Below are positions 9,211 to 18,152 of a DNA stretch of 47,071 bases, in pieces. The notes below the pieces were generated by a model, which saw only the letters and a program-made list of their open reading frames with translations, was not told the DNA's origin and did no database searches. Where the stretch lies: assembly GCA_030430715.1 (NCBI GenBank), contig JAUIJZ010000014.1, positions 1 to 47,071 on the forward strand. The letters are read 5' to 3'. A program made the translations under genes and the position numbers. The stretch is from Alphaproteobacteria bacterium. GTDB taxonomy: Bacteria > Pseudomonadota > Alphaproteobacteria > Caulobacterales > Aquidulcibacteraceae. How positions within the stretch are numbered: position 1 is the stretch's first letter; each line of letters opens with the position of its first letter.

Positions 9211-10617
9211 ATGGCCGACAGCGCCAAGCATGATTTCGTTGTGAAGGATCTGTCGCTGGCCGAATGGGGGCGCAAGGAAATCGAGATCGCCGAGACGGAG
9301 ATGCCCGGCCTCATGGCCGTGCGTGAAGAATATGCCGCCAAGCAGCCGCTCAAAGGGGCGCGCATTGCCGGCTCGCTGCACATGACCATCCAGACCGCAG
9401 TTTTGATCGAGACCTTGCAAGCGCTTGGCGCAGAGGTGCGCTGGGCCTCATGCAATATCTTCTCGACGCAAGATCATGCCGCCGCCGCGATTGCCGCCAA
9501 GGGCACGCCGGTCTTCGCCGTGAAGGGCGAAACGCTCGACGATTATTGGGACTACGCACACCGCATCTTCGATTGGGGCAATGGCCAATACGCCAACATG
9601 ATCCTCGACGACGGCGGCGACGCGACGTTGCTGTGCGTGCTCGGCCCCAAGGCGGAGCAAGACCAAAGCTTTCTTGAGCACCACTCCAACGAGGAAGAGC
9701 AATCGCTGTTCAAGAACATCAAAAAATACTGCAAGGAAAAGCCGGGCTTCTATTCGGCTATCCGCGAAAGCGTGAAGGGCGTTTCCGAGGAAACCACGAC
9801 GGGCGTGCATCGCCTTTACGAGATGGCCAAGAAGGGCGAGCTGCCGTTCCCCGCCATCAACGTGAATGACAGCGTCACCAAGTCGAAATTCGACAACCTC
9901 TATGGTTGCCGCGAGTCCCTGGTCGACGCGATCCGTCGCGGCACGGACGTGATGCTGGCGGGCAAGGTCGCGGTGGTTTGCGGTTATGGCGATGTCGGCA
10001 AAGGCTCGGCCGCGTCACTGCGCAATGGCGGCGCGCGCGTCATGGTGACGGAAGTCGATCCGATCTGCGCGCTGCAAGCGGCGATGGAAGGCTATGAGGT
10101 CGTCACGATGGAAGACGCCGCCCCGCAAGCGGATATCTTCTGCACGGCCACCGGCAACAAGGACGTCATCACCGTCGATCACATGCGGGCGATGAAGAAT
10201 AACGCGATTGTCTGCAATATCGGCCACTTCGACGCCGAAATTCAGATTGCCGGCCTCAAGAATTTCAAGTGGGACGAGATCAAGCCGCAAGTGCACCATG
10301 TCGAGTTTCCGGGCGGCAAGAAAATCATTGTGCTGTCCGAAGGGCGTCTCGTGAATCTTGGCAACGCCACCGGTCACCCCAGCTTCGTGATGAGCGCGAG
10401 CTTCACCAATCAGACGCTGGCGCAGATTGAGCTTTGGAGTAACGGCAAGGCTTATAAGAACGAGGTCTACACGCTGCCCAAGCATCTCGATGAGAAGGTG
10501 GCGCGTCTGCATCTCGATAAACTTGGCGTCAAGCTCACCAAGATGAGCAAGGACCAGGCGGAATATATCGGCGTGACGCCGGAAGGTCCGTTTAAGCCGG
10601 ATCACTACCGCTACTAA
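9211..10617 (+). CDS. ahcY: Adenosylhomocysteinase (S-adenosylhomocysteine hydrolase)
   Basis: NAD-dependent enzyme that splits S-adenosylhomocysteine into adenosine and homocysteine, recycling the product of SAM-dependent methylation. It has 468 residues from the ATG at 9211, which has GGAGAG seven bases upstream. Visible hallmarks are [16 protein letters not shown] near the N-terminus, the catalytic-core [17 protein letters not shown], the NAD-binding [16 protein letters not shown], and the C-terminal KPDHYRY. AhcY near DivL is a recurring alphaproteobacterial arrangement. A palindrome and a hairpin lie upstream, and a long hairpin follows the stop. Confidence 0.98.
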   Translation: MADSAKHDFVVKDLSLAEWGRKEIEIAETEMPGLMAVREEYAAKQPLKGARIAGSLHMTIQTAVLIETLQALGAEVRWASCNIFSTQDHAAAAIAAKGTPVFAVKGETLDDYWDYAHRIFDWGNGQYANMILDDGGDATLLCVLGPKAEQDQSFLEHHSNEEEQSLFKNIKKYCKEKPGFYSAIRESVKGVSEETTTGVHRLYEMAKKGELPFPAINVNDSVTKSKFDNLYGCRESLVDAIRRGTDVMLAGKVAVVCGYGDVGKGSAASLRNGGARVMVTEVDPICALQAAMEGYEVVTMEDAAPQADIFCTATGNKDVITVDHMRAMKNNAIVCNIGHFDAEIQIAGLKNFKWDEIKPQVHHVEFPGGKKIIVLSEGRLVNLGNATGHPSFVMSASFTNQTLAQIELWSNGKAYKNEVYTLPKHLDEKVARLHLDKLGVKLTKMSKDQAEYIGVTPEGPFKPDHYRY

Positions 10618-10623
10618 AACGCG

Positions 10624-10660
10624 CAAGCGCGGACGCTCTTGGGAGAGGCGTTCGCGCTTG
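10624..10660 (+). terminator. Long hairpin after ahcY, probable terminator
   Basis: CAAGCGCG pairs with CGCGCTTG, extended by ACGC/GCGT and TCT/AGA, with one G-T pair and one bulge. It begins seven bases after the ahcY stop. It lacks a T-run, so it may stabilise the 3' end or work with Rho. Confidence 0.55.
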
Positions 10661-10721
10661 ATTGCGCGTGCGCGCGTGAGCGGGCATGTAGTTTCGCATC
10701 TGTTTTTGGAGCTGATGCAGC

Positions 10722-11411
10722 ATGCTGGTTCGGGCCACCCGCAACGCTTCGGCTTTAGCGATGCGGGTTCTCATGCTCGCAGCGCTGTTCGTGGCGGTTG
10801 TCCTGCTGCATCTGGCGGTGACGGGCGCGTTGCGGGAATTTGGCTTGCAGGGCGGGGCCGCGCTGTTCGTTTCCGGCGCAGCGGTTCTGGCGCTGGTGCT
10901 GCTTCTGCTGACATTTTCCGATTGGGCGCGCGAGCGCTATGCCTCCTATGTCGAGGTGCAGCGGATGCGCGCCGGTTTGCCAAGCGGTCCGTGCTGCATC
11001 GTTTGGCGGGCCGCCGAGGCAGAGCCGGACGACGATGATGACGGCATGGATTGGGAGCCAATCGGGCCGCTACGCGCGCGTTACCCGAAATTGGCCCGCC
11101 GCCTTGGCGTCGAAGGCATGGCCATCGCCGAGTTCGAGGTCAACGCGGAGGGCCGGGCCAAGAACATCAATTGCGTCGATGCTTGGCCCTCGGACACATT
11201 CTACGAAGCCGCGCGCGAAGCCCTCGCGCATGCGCGCTTCGAACTGAAGCCGGATCTGCATCCGCGCTTCGGCCAGAGCTACCGCATGCCGTTTGTATTC
11301 CGCATAGCCGGCGCGGCGCGGCTCAAGGAGACGGGGCGCCGGGCCCGAAAGCTGAGGCCGAGGCTGCAAGCGGCCGCGCAGGCTGTGGAAAAGCTAAACC
11401 GGAGCGCCTAG
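10722..11411 (+). CDS. Membrane protein with TonB-C-like domain
   Basis: A 229-residue protein with two N-terminal membrane helices (about 13-34 and 44-64), then an acidic stretch (EPDDDDDG), then a domain at about 95-195 like the TonB C-terminal fold (YPKLARRLGVEGMAIAEFEV, then a late RMPFVFRI strand). No proline-rich spacer is present, and with two helices the domain may face the cytoplasm, so it is unlikely to be a classical TonB energy transducer. The last 30 residues are basic. GGAG lies ten bases before the ATG. It sits between ahcY and divL. Function unknown. Confidence 0.65.
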   Translation: MLVRATRNASALAMRVLMLAALFVAVVLLHLAVTGALREFGLQGGAALFVSGAAVLALVLLLLTFSDWARERYASYVEVQRMRAGLPSGPCCIVWRAAEAEPDDDDDGMDWEPIGPLRARYPKLARRLGVEGMAIAEFEVNAEGRAKNINCVDAWPSDTFYEAAREALAHARFELKPDLHPRFGQSYRMPFVFRIAGAARLKETGRRARKLRPRLQAAAQAVEKLNRSA

Positions 11412-11463
11412 AGCGCGGCGTTAACACATTGAAACGCCTTAACTTAACCAGCCGTTCACCAAT

Positions 11464-11479
11464 TTAAGCACTTCTTAAC
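11464..11479. promoter_or_regulatory. CtrA binding box upstream of divL
   Basis: TTAA, seven bases, then TTAAC matches the full CtrA consensus TTAA-N7-TTAAC exactly. Three further TTAAC half-sites lie at 11421, 11439 and 11444. It is about 105 bases before the divL start. CtrA control of divL would close a loop, because DivL acts upstream of CtrA. Confidence 0.6.
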
Positions 11480-11583
11480 GTCTGCCTTCAGCGTGCGGCG
11501 TTCCCATTGGCCGCGCACTGCGGGAGGATGGGCCTTGGGGCTCGGCGATTCGTTTCGCCTTACGGATGGATTAGGGGTCGGCA

Positions 11584-14031
11584 TTGGACGGCGGATTCGC
11601 AAGCCTGCTGGTCGCGGGCGGATCGGCGGCGATCGCTATCGCGGCTTTGCTTTGGGCGTTGCGCGTCACTGATGGCGCGCGCGGCGGCGTGGACGCTTGG
11701 AAGAAGCGCGCACGAGATCTCGAAGACAAGGTCGCCTGGGCCGACGCCATTTTTGGCGCGCATCCGGGCGTGGTGCTGATCTGGGATGAGCCGCAAGGCC
11801 CGGCCGGTCAGGGAGAATGGGGTACGCCGCGCGTTTATGGTTCGCCGCTTGCGCTGGCCAGTTTGCTGCGCTTCTCCGGCGCCGCCAGCACCGGCGAGCC
11901 GGCCGTGCGTATTCTGCAAGGGCTTTCTATTTTTCAAGCGCAGGATGCGACCGGCGTGGAGACACGTCTCGGCGCGGCGCTCACGCGTTTGCGCCGTGAA
12001 GGCGCGCCGTTTTCGCTGACGATTTCGACACCGGATGGCGTGTTCGTTGAGGTTGACGGGCGCACCGCCGGCGCGCGCGCTGTGGTGTGGATCATGGACG
12101 CCAGCGTGCGCGGCGTTGAAGAAGGCGGCGCGCGTGGACGGATTGATGGCGCGCATCAGGTGATCGCCCGCGATCCCGCCGCGTTCCTTGAAATGTGGAA
12201 CGAGGCCCCGTTCATGGCGTGGCGCGTCAATGGCGCGTGTGAACTCGAATGGGCCAATCCCGATTATCTCACGGCGCTTGAAGCCAAGGCGCTGGATCAG
12301 GCGGTCGCGCGCAATCTGCAGCTCGATTCCGAGGCGGTTGATCTCGCGCGTAAAGCGATCGAGAGCGGCGCGCCGCTGGAAGAAACGCGCTCCTGCGTCG
12401 TTCGCGGCGAATTGCGCACGCTGCGCATCCGCATGAGCCCGGTGGCTGGCGGCGCTGCGGCTGTCGCGATCGACGTGACCGAAGCAGACGCCGCGCGCGA
12501 ATTGGTGGCTAAGCAACAACGCGCGCATGACGAAACGCTCAACCATCTGGCCGAAGGCGTGGCTGTATTCGATGCGCAGAAGCGGCTCGTCTTTCACAAT
12601 CGCGCCTTTGAGCAATTGTGGGGGATCGACCCCGCTTTCCTTCAGGATCGGCCCGCGCATGCCGCTTGGCTCGATCATCTGAAGGAAAAGCGCAAGCTGC
12701 CGGCCACGGCCAATTACGCTGAATGGCGCGCCGGCGAGTTGGCGCTTTATCAGGAAGTGGCGGAACTGCCGGAAGACATGTGGGTGCTGCCGGACGGGCG
12801 CATGCTGCGCATCGCGCGCCAGCGTCATCCGGGCGGCGGGCTGCTGCTCGTCTTCTCCGACATCACCAACGAAGTGTCGCTTAAGAGCTCGTATGATGCG
12901 TTGCTGCAAACGCAGCGCGCCGCGCTCGACAAGCTCCATGAAGCGGTCGTTGTGTTCGGCCTCGACGGGCGCTTGAAGCTGTCCAATGCCGCTTTTGCGA
13001 CGATGTGGAAGCTCGCGCCTGAGCAACTCGAAGCGGATCTGCCGTTCGACAAGGCGGTCGAGGCGTGTCAGCCGCTTTTCCATGATCGCGCGGTGTGGGC
13101 GCAGGTGCGGGCGCGCATCACCGACCCTTCACCGGAAGCGCGCACGGAGTATCGCGGCGAGATGCGCCGTAGCGATGATACAGTGCTGAAATTCCTCACC
13201 CGTCCGCTGCCGGACGGCGCAACCTTGGTTGCTTTCCAGGACATCACCGCGGATCGCCGCGTGGAGGACGCGCTGCGTGAACGCGCCGAAGCGTTCGAGG
13301 ACGCCGATCGCCTCAAGACCCAATTCGTCGAGAACGTCTCCTACCAATTGCGCAATCCGCTCCAGGCCATCCACGGCAATGCGGAAATGCTGCATCATCG
13401 CATTTTTGGCCCGCTCAATGACCGCCAGGTTGAGCAGGTGGCTTCGATCATCGAGGCTTCTGGCAATCTCTCCAAATTGATCGACAATATCCTCGACGTG
13501 GCGATGGTCGAAGCTGGCAATGTGCAACTCGATCTCGGTCCGATGGATGTGTACGAAACCATCTCCGAGAGCGTGCAGATGGCCGCTTCGAAGGCGCGCG
13601 ATACCGAAGTGCCGATCCGCATCAAGTGCGATCCGCAGATCGGCGCGATCGACGCCGACCATAAGCGCATCACGCAAGTGATCGTGAACCTGCTCTCTAA
13701 TGCGCTGCGTCATACTGAGCGCGGCGACACCATTACGGTTTCCGCCGAGCGGCTTGATGGCGTGGTCCGCCTCACTGTACAGGATACGGGCAAGGGCATG
13801 CCGTTCGACGCGCAGACGCACGCCTTTGACAGCTTCCAATCGGGAGATCGTCGTGGCGCGGGGCTTGGTCTCGCGCTCGTGCGCTCCTTCGTGGAAATGC
13901 ATGGCGGTTGGGTTGCGCTGCAAAGCGAGCCGGGCAGTGGCGTCACGGTGACGTGTCACTTGCCTGCAAGTGCGCCGAGCGCGGCGCCGCCGCCGGTGCC
14001 ACCCGGTGAAAAGCGGAGAGATGCTGCTTAA
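11584..14031 (+). CDS. divL: DivL-type PAS sensor pseudokinase (Tyr in place of His)
   Basis: An 815-residue protein with one N-terminal membrane helix (about 7-27), several PAS-like regions (about 200-560), a HisKA-like region and a HATPase domain. The phospho-acceptor position is Tyr587 in VENVSYQLRNPLQ, where kinases have histidine. This is the signature of DivL, which in Caulobacter binds phosphorylated DivK and controls the CckA-ChpT-CtrA relay. The ATP-lid motifs look intact: NLLSNALRH, DTGKGMP, GAGLGLAL. Translation starts at TTG 11584, supported by AGGGG six bases upstream and an in-frame stop just before it. The C-terminus is alanine/proline-rich. Confidence 0.9.
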   Translation: MDGGFASLLVAGGSAAIAIAALLWALRVTDGARGGVDAWKKRARDLEDKVAWADAIFGAHPGVVLIWDEPQGPAGQGEWGTPRVYGSPLALASLLRFSGAASTGEPAVRILQGLSIFQAQDATGVETRLGAALTRLRREGAPFSLTISTPDGVFVEVDGRTAGARAVVWIMDASVRGVEEGGARGRIDGAHQVIARDPAAFLEMWNEAPFMAWRVNGACELEWANPDYLTALEAKALDQAVARNLQLDSEAVDLARKAIESGAPLEETRSCVVRGELRTLRIRMSPVAGGAAAVAIDVTEADAARELVAKQQRAHDETLNHLAEGVAVFDAQKRLVFHNRAFEQLWGIDPAFLQDRPAHAAWLDHLKEKRKLPATANYAEWRAGELALYQEVAELPEDMWVLPDGRMLRIARQRHPGGGLLLVFSDITNEVSLKSSYDALLQTQRAALDKLHEAVVVFGLDGRLKLSNAAFATMWKLAPEQLEADLPFDKAVEACQPLFHDRAVWAQVRARITDPSPEARTEYRGEMRRSDDTVLKFLTRPLPDGATLVAFQDITADRRVEDALRERAEAFEDADRLKTQFVENVSYQLRNPLQAIHGNAEMLHHRIFGPLNDRQVEQVASIIEASGNLSKLIDNILDVAMVEAGNVQLDLGPMDVYETISESVQMAASKARDTEVPIRIKCDPQIGAIDADHKRITQVIVNLLSNALRHTERGDTITVSAERLDGVVRLTVQDTGKGMPFDAQTHAFDSFQSGDRRGAGLGLALVRSFVEMHGGWVALQSEPGSGVTVTCHLPASAPSAAPPPVPPGEKRRDAA

Positions 14032-14115
14032 GCATTTCTGCAGCGGCGCTGATTCGCCTTCGCCACGTTGAGCGCCTAAATTGCTCCGATCCCATGCGGA
14101 GCAAGGAGGCGAACA

Positions 14116-14322
14116 ATGGCGACCATCCTCAAATCCGAACAAATCCTGGCGGATTCAGGAAAGTCCTGGGACGATGCCGTCAAGAACGCGATCGGGCGTT
14201 TTGCGAAGACAGTGCGCAATGTGCGCTCGGCCAATGTCAACAATCTTTCCTGTGTCGTTCAGGACGGAAAGGTCAAAGAATGGCGCGCGAACATTCAAGT
14301 CACATTCGAAGTGGAAGCGTAG
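14116..14322 (+). CDS. Dodecin family protein
   Basis: A 68-residue protein of the dodecin family, which assembles into a hollow 12-mer that stores flavin or CoA. Matching features are SGKSWDDAVKNAIGRFAKTVRNVRSANV and the closing IQVTFEVEA strand. GGAGGCG lies about seven bases before the ATG. The usual flavin-stacking tryptophan is not obvious at the expected place, and the protein resembles the non-canonical dodecins described in proteobacteria. It is monocistronic, followed by a structured intergenic element. Confidence 0.85.
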   Translation: MATILKSEQILADSGKSWDDAVKNAIGRFAKTVRNVRSANVNNLSCVVQDGKVKEWRANIQVTFEVEA

Positions 14323-14332
14323 CTTAAGCGCA

Positions 14333-14397
14333 CGGAATCCGGCTGCCGCATAAGATCGGTTGAGTTTGTGCGGTATCACGCGACAGCCGGTATTCCG
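14333..14397. repeat. Large imperfect inverted repeat after dodecin
   Basis: CGGAATCCGGCTG pairs with CAGCCGGtATTCCG (one bulged T), enclosing a nested CCGCA/TGCGG hairpin. It is about 65 bases in all. No T-run follows. It may be a terminator, an mRNA-stabilising element or a REP-like element. The rest of the 267-base gap to the next gene shows nothing identifiable. Confidence 0.5.
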
Positions 14398-14589
14398 CCA
14401 ATCAATCGCGTATATTTCGTATTATTCGACCCCTTCGCATGAAGGGGGTGCTGTCGCGCGCTAAACTGCGCGGCCTCATTACCGAGGCGCTTCTATATTT
14501 GCGTTTTCAGCGCCGCACTGGCGGCGCTCTTGCAATCGCCGACGTTAGTGGCGCGCGTCGGGCGCGTCCTGACGAAGGGATGTGCCACA

Positions 14590-15680
14590 ATGCGCTTGGT
14601 GGCTATGGACGGCATGCGCGGCCTATTCGCGCTTTGGGTCGTTTTGATACATGCTCCGTTTCTGAGCAGCATCTACAACACGCCGTTCGTGATGTATCCG
14701 GCGCCGATGCTGACGATTTTCTTCGTCTTCTCCGGCTTTGTCGTTGCGATGATGTACGGAGAAAGCATCCAGGACGGCTCCGGGGTCGCACGCTTCCTGC
14801 TCAAGCGGCTGGGGCGGCTTTGGCCGCTGCACCTGGCGATGCTGCTGTTTCTCCTCCTGTTCGAAATGCTTCGCTTGGTCGTTGTGCAGGCGACAGGCAT
14901 GGAAGTGTCGCACGCCCCGTTTACCGAAGGCACCAATATTCCAGCCTTCTTCGAGAACATATTCTTCGTCCAGTCATGGGGTTGGGACAAACCTATGACC
15001 TGGAATTATCCAGCATGGACGATTTCGACCGAGATCGCGGCTTACTTGGTCCTGTGTACAATTTGCCTTCTTGTACGAGCCGCGGGAGCGCGCATTGCGT
15101 TGGGCATCGTTTGCGCCGTGATCGCCGGGATCGTTTACTATTATCAGGCGGATCAATGGACGCGTATCGGTGAATTGGCGAGCGTGCCGAGAGCCATCAT
15201 GGAATTTTTCATGGGCTTCACGGTTTTCTTTATTGCATCTCGTTTGCGTTCATGCTGATGGTGTATGCGTTCGCAAACCAGCGCGGGATCATCTCGCACT
15301 TGGTGAAAGCCAAGCCGCTGGTTTGGCTTGGCGATATTTCATACTCCATCTATCTGACGCACGTTCCGATCATCTTTGTGACCTGTGCGGTTGTCGCGGT
15401 TGCTGCCCGTCAGGTGGGTGTCGAACTCTGGGTGATGACGGAGACGATCGCTGGCCCGCGTGAAGTCATGGATTTCGGCGGGATGTGGGTGATGAACGGC
15501 ATGCTGGTTGCGCTCGTGGTCACCGTGATTGCGGTGTCGGCGGTGACACACCGATTTATCGAACAGCCATGCCGCGCCTGGGTTGCTCGCCTTGCCGACA
15601 AACATTTCGGCAAACGCGCTGGCGCGCCGATTGCGGCGCAGGGCGCGCAATTATCGCCTTCGCAGCCAAAGGTGTCGTAA
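14590..15680 (+). pseudogene. Acyltransferase 3 (OafA/WecH-type), frameshifted
   Basis: Two overlapping frames together encode one membrane acyltransferase of about 360 residues. The first runs from the ATG at 14590 (AAGGGA nine bases upstream) to a stop at 15258 and holds the N-terminal MDGMRGLFALWVVLIHA helix with the catalytic histidine and RLGRLWPLH. The second, read from about 15230 to 15680 in another frame, continues with FAFMLMVYAFANQRG and WLGDISYSIYLTHVP. The shift lies near 15220-15250 and may include a small deletion. Such enzymes acetylate surface glycans. It may be a real inactivation, programmed frameshifting or a sequencing error. Confidence 0.8.
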
Positions 15681-15685
15681 CTCAT

Positions 15686-15720
15686 GTAGGCCGGCGGCGC
15701 TTTTAGCGCAGCCGGTCTAC
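15686..15720. terminator. Bidirectional hairpin between acyltransferase and pgi
   Basis: GTAGGCCGGC pairs with GCCGGTCTAC, then a G-A mismatch, then GCGC/GCGC with loop TTTTA. The loop carries the pgi stop codon (15703-15705). A 14-pair stem with one mismatch between convergent genes makes it a strong candidate. Confidence 0.65.
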
Positions 15721-17235
15721 CCACGCCGCCGTGCTGGGGTCGATATCCTTCGGCAAGGCTTCGCCCTTGAGCGCGGGCAAGAGTTGGTTCGCCATTTCCT
15801 TGCCGAGTTCGACGCCCCATTGGTCGAACGGGTTGACGCCCGAGAGCACGGATTGCGCGAAGGTGCGGTGTTCGTAGAAGGCGAGCAGCGCGCCGAGCGC
15901 TTCCGGCTTCAACGCATCGATCGCCATCAGCGTAGATGCGCGATTGCCGCGGAAGGCGCGGTGCGGCGCGAGGCGTTCGGCGTCTTCAGTGTTCATGCCC
16001 TTAGCGATCATTTCCGCGCGCGCTTGAGCGGCGTTCTTGCCGACCATCAAAGCCTGCGCCTGCGCCAGCGCGTTCGCGAACACCAAGGCGCGGTGCGTGC
16101 GGGGCCCTTCATGCGCGCCTTCATTGACGATGAACTCAACGGGAATCTGGTCGGCGCCCTGGTGCAGCAATTGAAAGAAGGAATGCTGCGCATTGGTGCC
16201 GGCCGCGCCCCATGTCACCGCGCATGCTGAGCGCGTAAGCGGCGCGCCGTCGCGCGTTACGCCTTTGCCGTTGGATTCCATTTCGAGCTGTTGGGCCCAG
16301 GCCGGCAGCAGCCGCAGCCGCTCCATGTAGGGGATCAGCGCATACGAGCCATGGCCGAGCGCTTCGCGATTCCACATCTGCACTACGGCGGAAAGCGCCG
16401 GCAGGTTTTGCGCGAACGGCGTATCGCGGAAGTGCGCATCCATTTCGGCCGCGCCGGCAAGCAGGACGTCGAACGCCCCGTCTTTAAGGGCGATGACGCA
16501 GGAAAGGCTGACGCTGGACCATAACGAATAGCGCCCGCCGACCCAATCCCAGAACGGAAACACGTTTTCTGCTGGCACGCCCCAGGCGACGGCTTTATCC
16601 GGCGCGGCCGTGGCGGCGGCGATATGTTTGGGCTTCCAGGCGCGCACATACTCGGCGTTGGCCAGCGTTTCCTGCGTGGTGAAGGTTTTCGAAACGACGA
16701 TCAGCAGCGTCCTATCGGGATCAAGCCCGGCAATCGCGTCATCGACATCGGCGCCGTCCACATTGGCGGCAAAGCGCAGTTCGATAGGCTTGCTGTGCCG
16801 CGACGAACGCAACGCGTCGGCGATAAGGCGCGGCCCGAGGTCGGAGCCGCCGATGCCGAGGTGCACGATCGCGTCGATCTCGGGGCGGATGCGCTGCGCG
16901 AACGCATTCATTGCCGCGCGCACATCCAGAACTTCCGCAGGAGCGTCGTTCGCGCGCAGCGCCCAATGTTTGGCGGCGCGGCCTTCCGTATTGTTCACCG
17001 TTTCGCCCGCGAACAATTTGCTGCGCCAAGCATCAAAGCCGGCGGTTTCAGCAAGCTTGGCGAATGCCGACAAAACGGCGGCGTCGATGCGCTGTTTGGA
17101 GAAGTCCGCGATCATGTGCGGGGCGCTGAACGTGAGCGCCGAGACGCGGTCGGATTGCGCCGTGAATAGATCCAGCAATTGGGTCTGGCGCAGCCGCGCG
17201 GCGTGCGTTTCGATCGTCGGCCAAGCTTCACTCAT
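15703..17235 (-). CDS. pgi: Glucose-6-phosphate isomerase
   Basis: Interconverts glucose-6-phosphate and fructose-6-phosphate in the cytoplasm. The 510-residue length is a little shorter than the E. coli enzyme but normal for alphaproteobacteria. Seen are the sugar-phosphate-binding HLGIGGSDLGPRL, the second SIS domain with SKTFTTQET, the catalytic loop GTNAQHSFFQLLHQG and the C-terminal VNPFDQWGVELGK. AGAGGT lies seven bases upstream of the ATG at 17235. It is next to other sugar-nucleotide genes, consistent with feeding envelope polysaccharide synthesis as well as central metabolism. Its stop lies inside a terminator loop. Confidence 0.97.
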   Translation of the reverse strand: MSEAWPTIETHAARLRQTQLLDLFTAQSDRVSALTFSAPHMIADFSKQRIDAAVLSAFAKLAETAGFDAWRSKLFAGETVNNTEGRAAKHWALRANDAPAEVLDVRAAMNAFAQRIRPEIDAIVHLGIGGSDLGPRLIADALRSSRHSKPIELRFAANVDGADVDDAIAGLDPDRTLLIVVSKTFTTQETLANAEYVRAWKPKHIAAATAAPDKAVAWGVPAENVFPFWDWVGGRYSLWSSVSLSCVIALKDGAFDVLLAGAAEMDAHFRDTPFAQNLPALSAVVQMWNREALGHGSYALIPYMERLRLLPAWAQQLEMESNGKGVTRDGAPLTRSACAVTWGAAGTNAQHSFFQLLHQGADQIPVEFIVNEGAHEGPRTHRALVFANALAQAQALMVGKNAAQARAEMIAKGMNTEDAERLAPHRAFRGNRASTLMAIDALKPEALGALLAFYEHRTFAQSVLSGVNPFDQWGVELGKEMANQLLPALKGEALPKDIDPSTAAWVDRLR

Positions 17236-17368
17236 GAGCGACCTCTAACAGGGGTGGCAGCGGGCGCCAATTCCCGTGACGCGCGCGGGTGCGGCGTCTC
17301 TTCTATGGACTTCGCGGCGTTGATGCGGGATGCAGCGGGCATCAGAAAGATCAGCGGAGCGGCGAGAA

Positions 17369-18130
17369 ATGAAGCTGGATGGCGTTGGAGCGGTGGTGAC
17401 GGGCGGCGGCTCGGGTCTGGGTGCGGCGACCGCGGAGATGCTGGCGGCGGCAGGGGCCAAGGTCACGATCTTCGACATGAACGAGGAAACCGGCTCGGCG
17501 CATGCGAAAAAGATCGGCGCCCGCTTCGCCAAGGTGAATGTGACCGATACGGCCGCTGTGGCGGAAGCGCTCGATGCGGCGCAAGCGGAAAACGGCGTTG
17601 CGCGCGTCCTGGTGAATTGTGCGGGCATTGTTATCGGCGCCAAGACAGTCGGTCGTGAGAACAAGCCGCATCCGCTCGATCAGTTCCGCAAGGTGATCGA
17701 GGTCAATCTGATCGGCACCTACAATATGATTTCGCAATTCGGCGCGCGCCTGGGCGCGGCCGAGCCGCAGGGCGAAGAGCGCGGCGTGATCGTCAACACC
17801 GCGAGCATCGCCGCTTTCGATGGTCAGATCGGCCAGGCTGCTTATGCGGCGTCGAAGGGCGGCGTCGTCGGCATGACCTTGCCTGTCGCGCGCGACCTCG
17901 CCTCACTTGGGATTCGCGTCGTCACCATTGCGCCCGGCGTATTCTGGACGCCGATGATGGAGAGCCTGCCGCAAGAGGTGCAGGACTCGCTCGGTAAGGC
18001 GACGCCGTTTCCATCGCGCCTCGGCAAGCCCGAGGAATATGCGCAAATGGTTCAGAGCATCATCGCCAATCCGATGCTGAACGGCGAAGTGATCCGTCTC
18101 GATGGCGCCATCCGCATGGGCCCGCGCTAA
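17369..18130 (+). CDS. SDR, 3-hydroxyacyl-CoA dehydrogenase type 2-like
   Basis: A 253-residue classical short-chain dehydrogenase. The cofactor motif TGGGSGLG begins at residue 11 and D36 after strand 2 favours NAD. NCAG lies at 83-86 and the catalytic triad is S146, Y159 and K163 (YAASK). The sequence resembles HSD17B10-type 3-hydroxyacyl-CoA dehydrogenases in having the long N-terminal glycine loop and the [18 protein letters not shown] segment. The start at 17369 has GGAG nine bases upstream; an upstream start would only add a charged tail. It is divergent from pgi (133 bases, nothing identifiable) and convergent with ugd. A role in beta-oxidation or branched-chain degradation is inferred. 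Confidence 0.87.
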   Translation: MKLDGVGAVVTGGGSGLGAATAEMLAAAGAKVTIFDMNEETGSAHAKKIGARFAKVNVTDTAAVAEALDAAQAENGVARVLVNCAGIVIGAKTVGRENKPHPLDQFRKVIEVNLIGTYNMISQFGARLGAAEPQGEERGVIVNTASIAAFDGQIGQAAYAASKGGVVGMTLPVARDLASLGIRVVTIAPGVFWTPMMESLPQEVQDSLGKATPFPSRLGKPEEYAQMVQSIIANPMLNGEVIRLDGAIRMGPR

Positions 18131-18134
18131 GCGC

Positions 18135-18152
18135 GCCGCCCTTATGGGCGGC
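18135..18152. terminator. Perfect hairpin between SDR and ugd
   Basis: GCCGCCC, loop TTAT, GGGCGGC. The loop contains the ugd stop codon (18142-18144). It lies between convergent genes and lacks a long T-run. Confidence 0.5.

Noticed and set aside
14439-15173. Another + strand open frame overlapping the acyltransferase
   Set aside because: Not conserved and lacking the helices of the acyltransferase, which is well formed in the adjacent frame.
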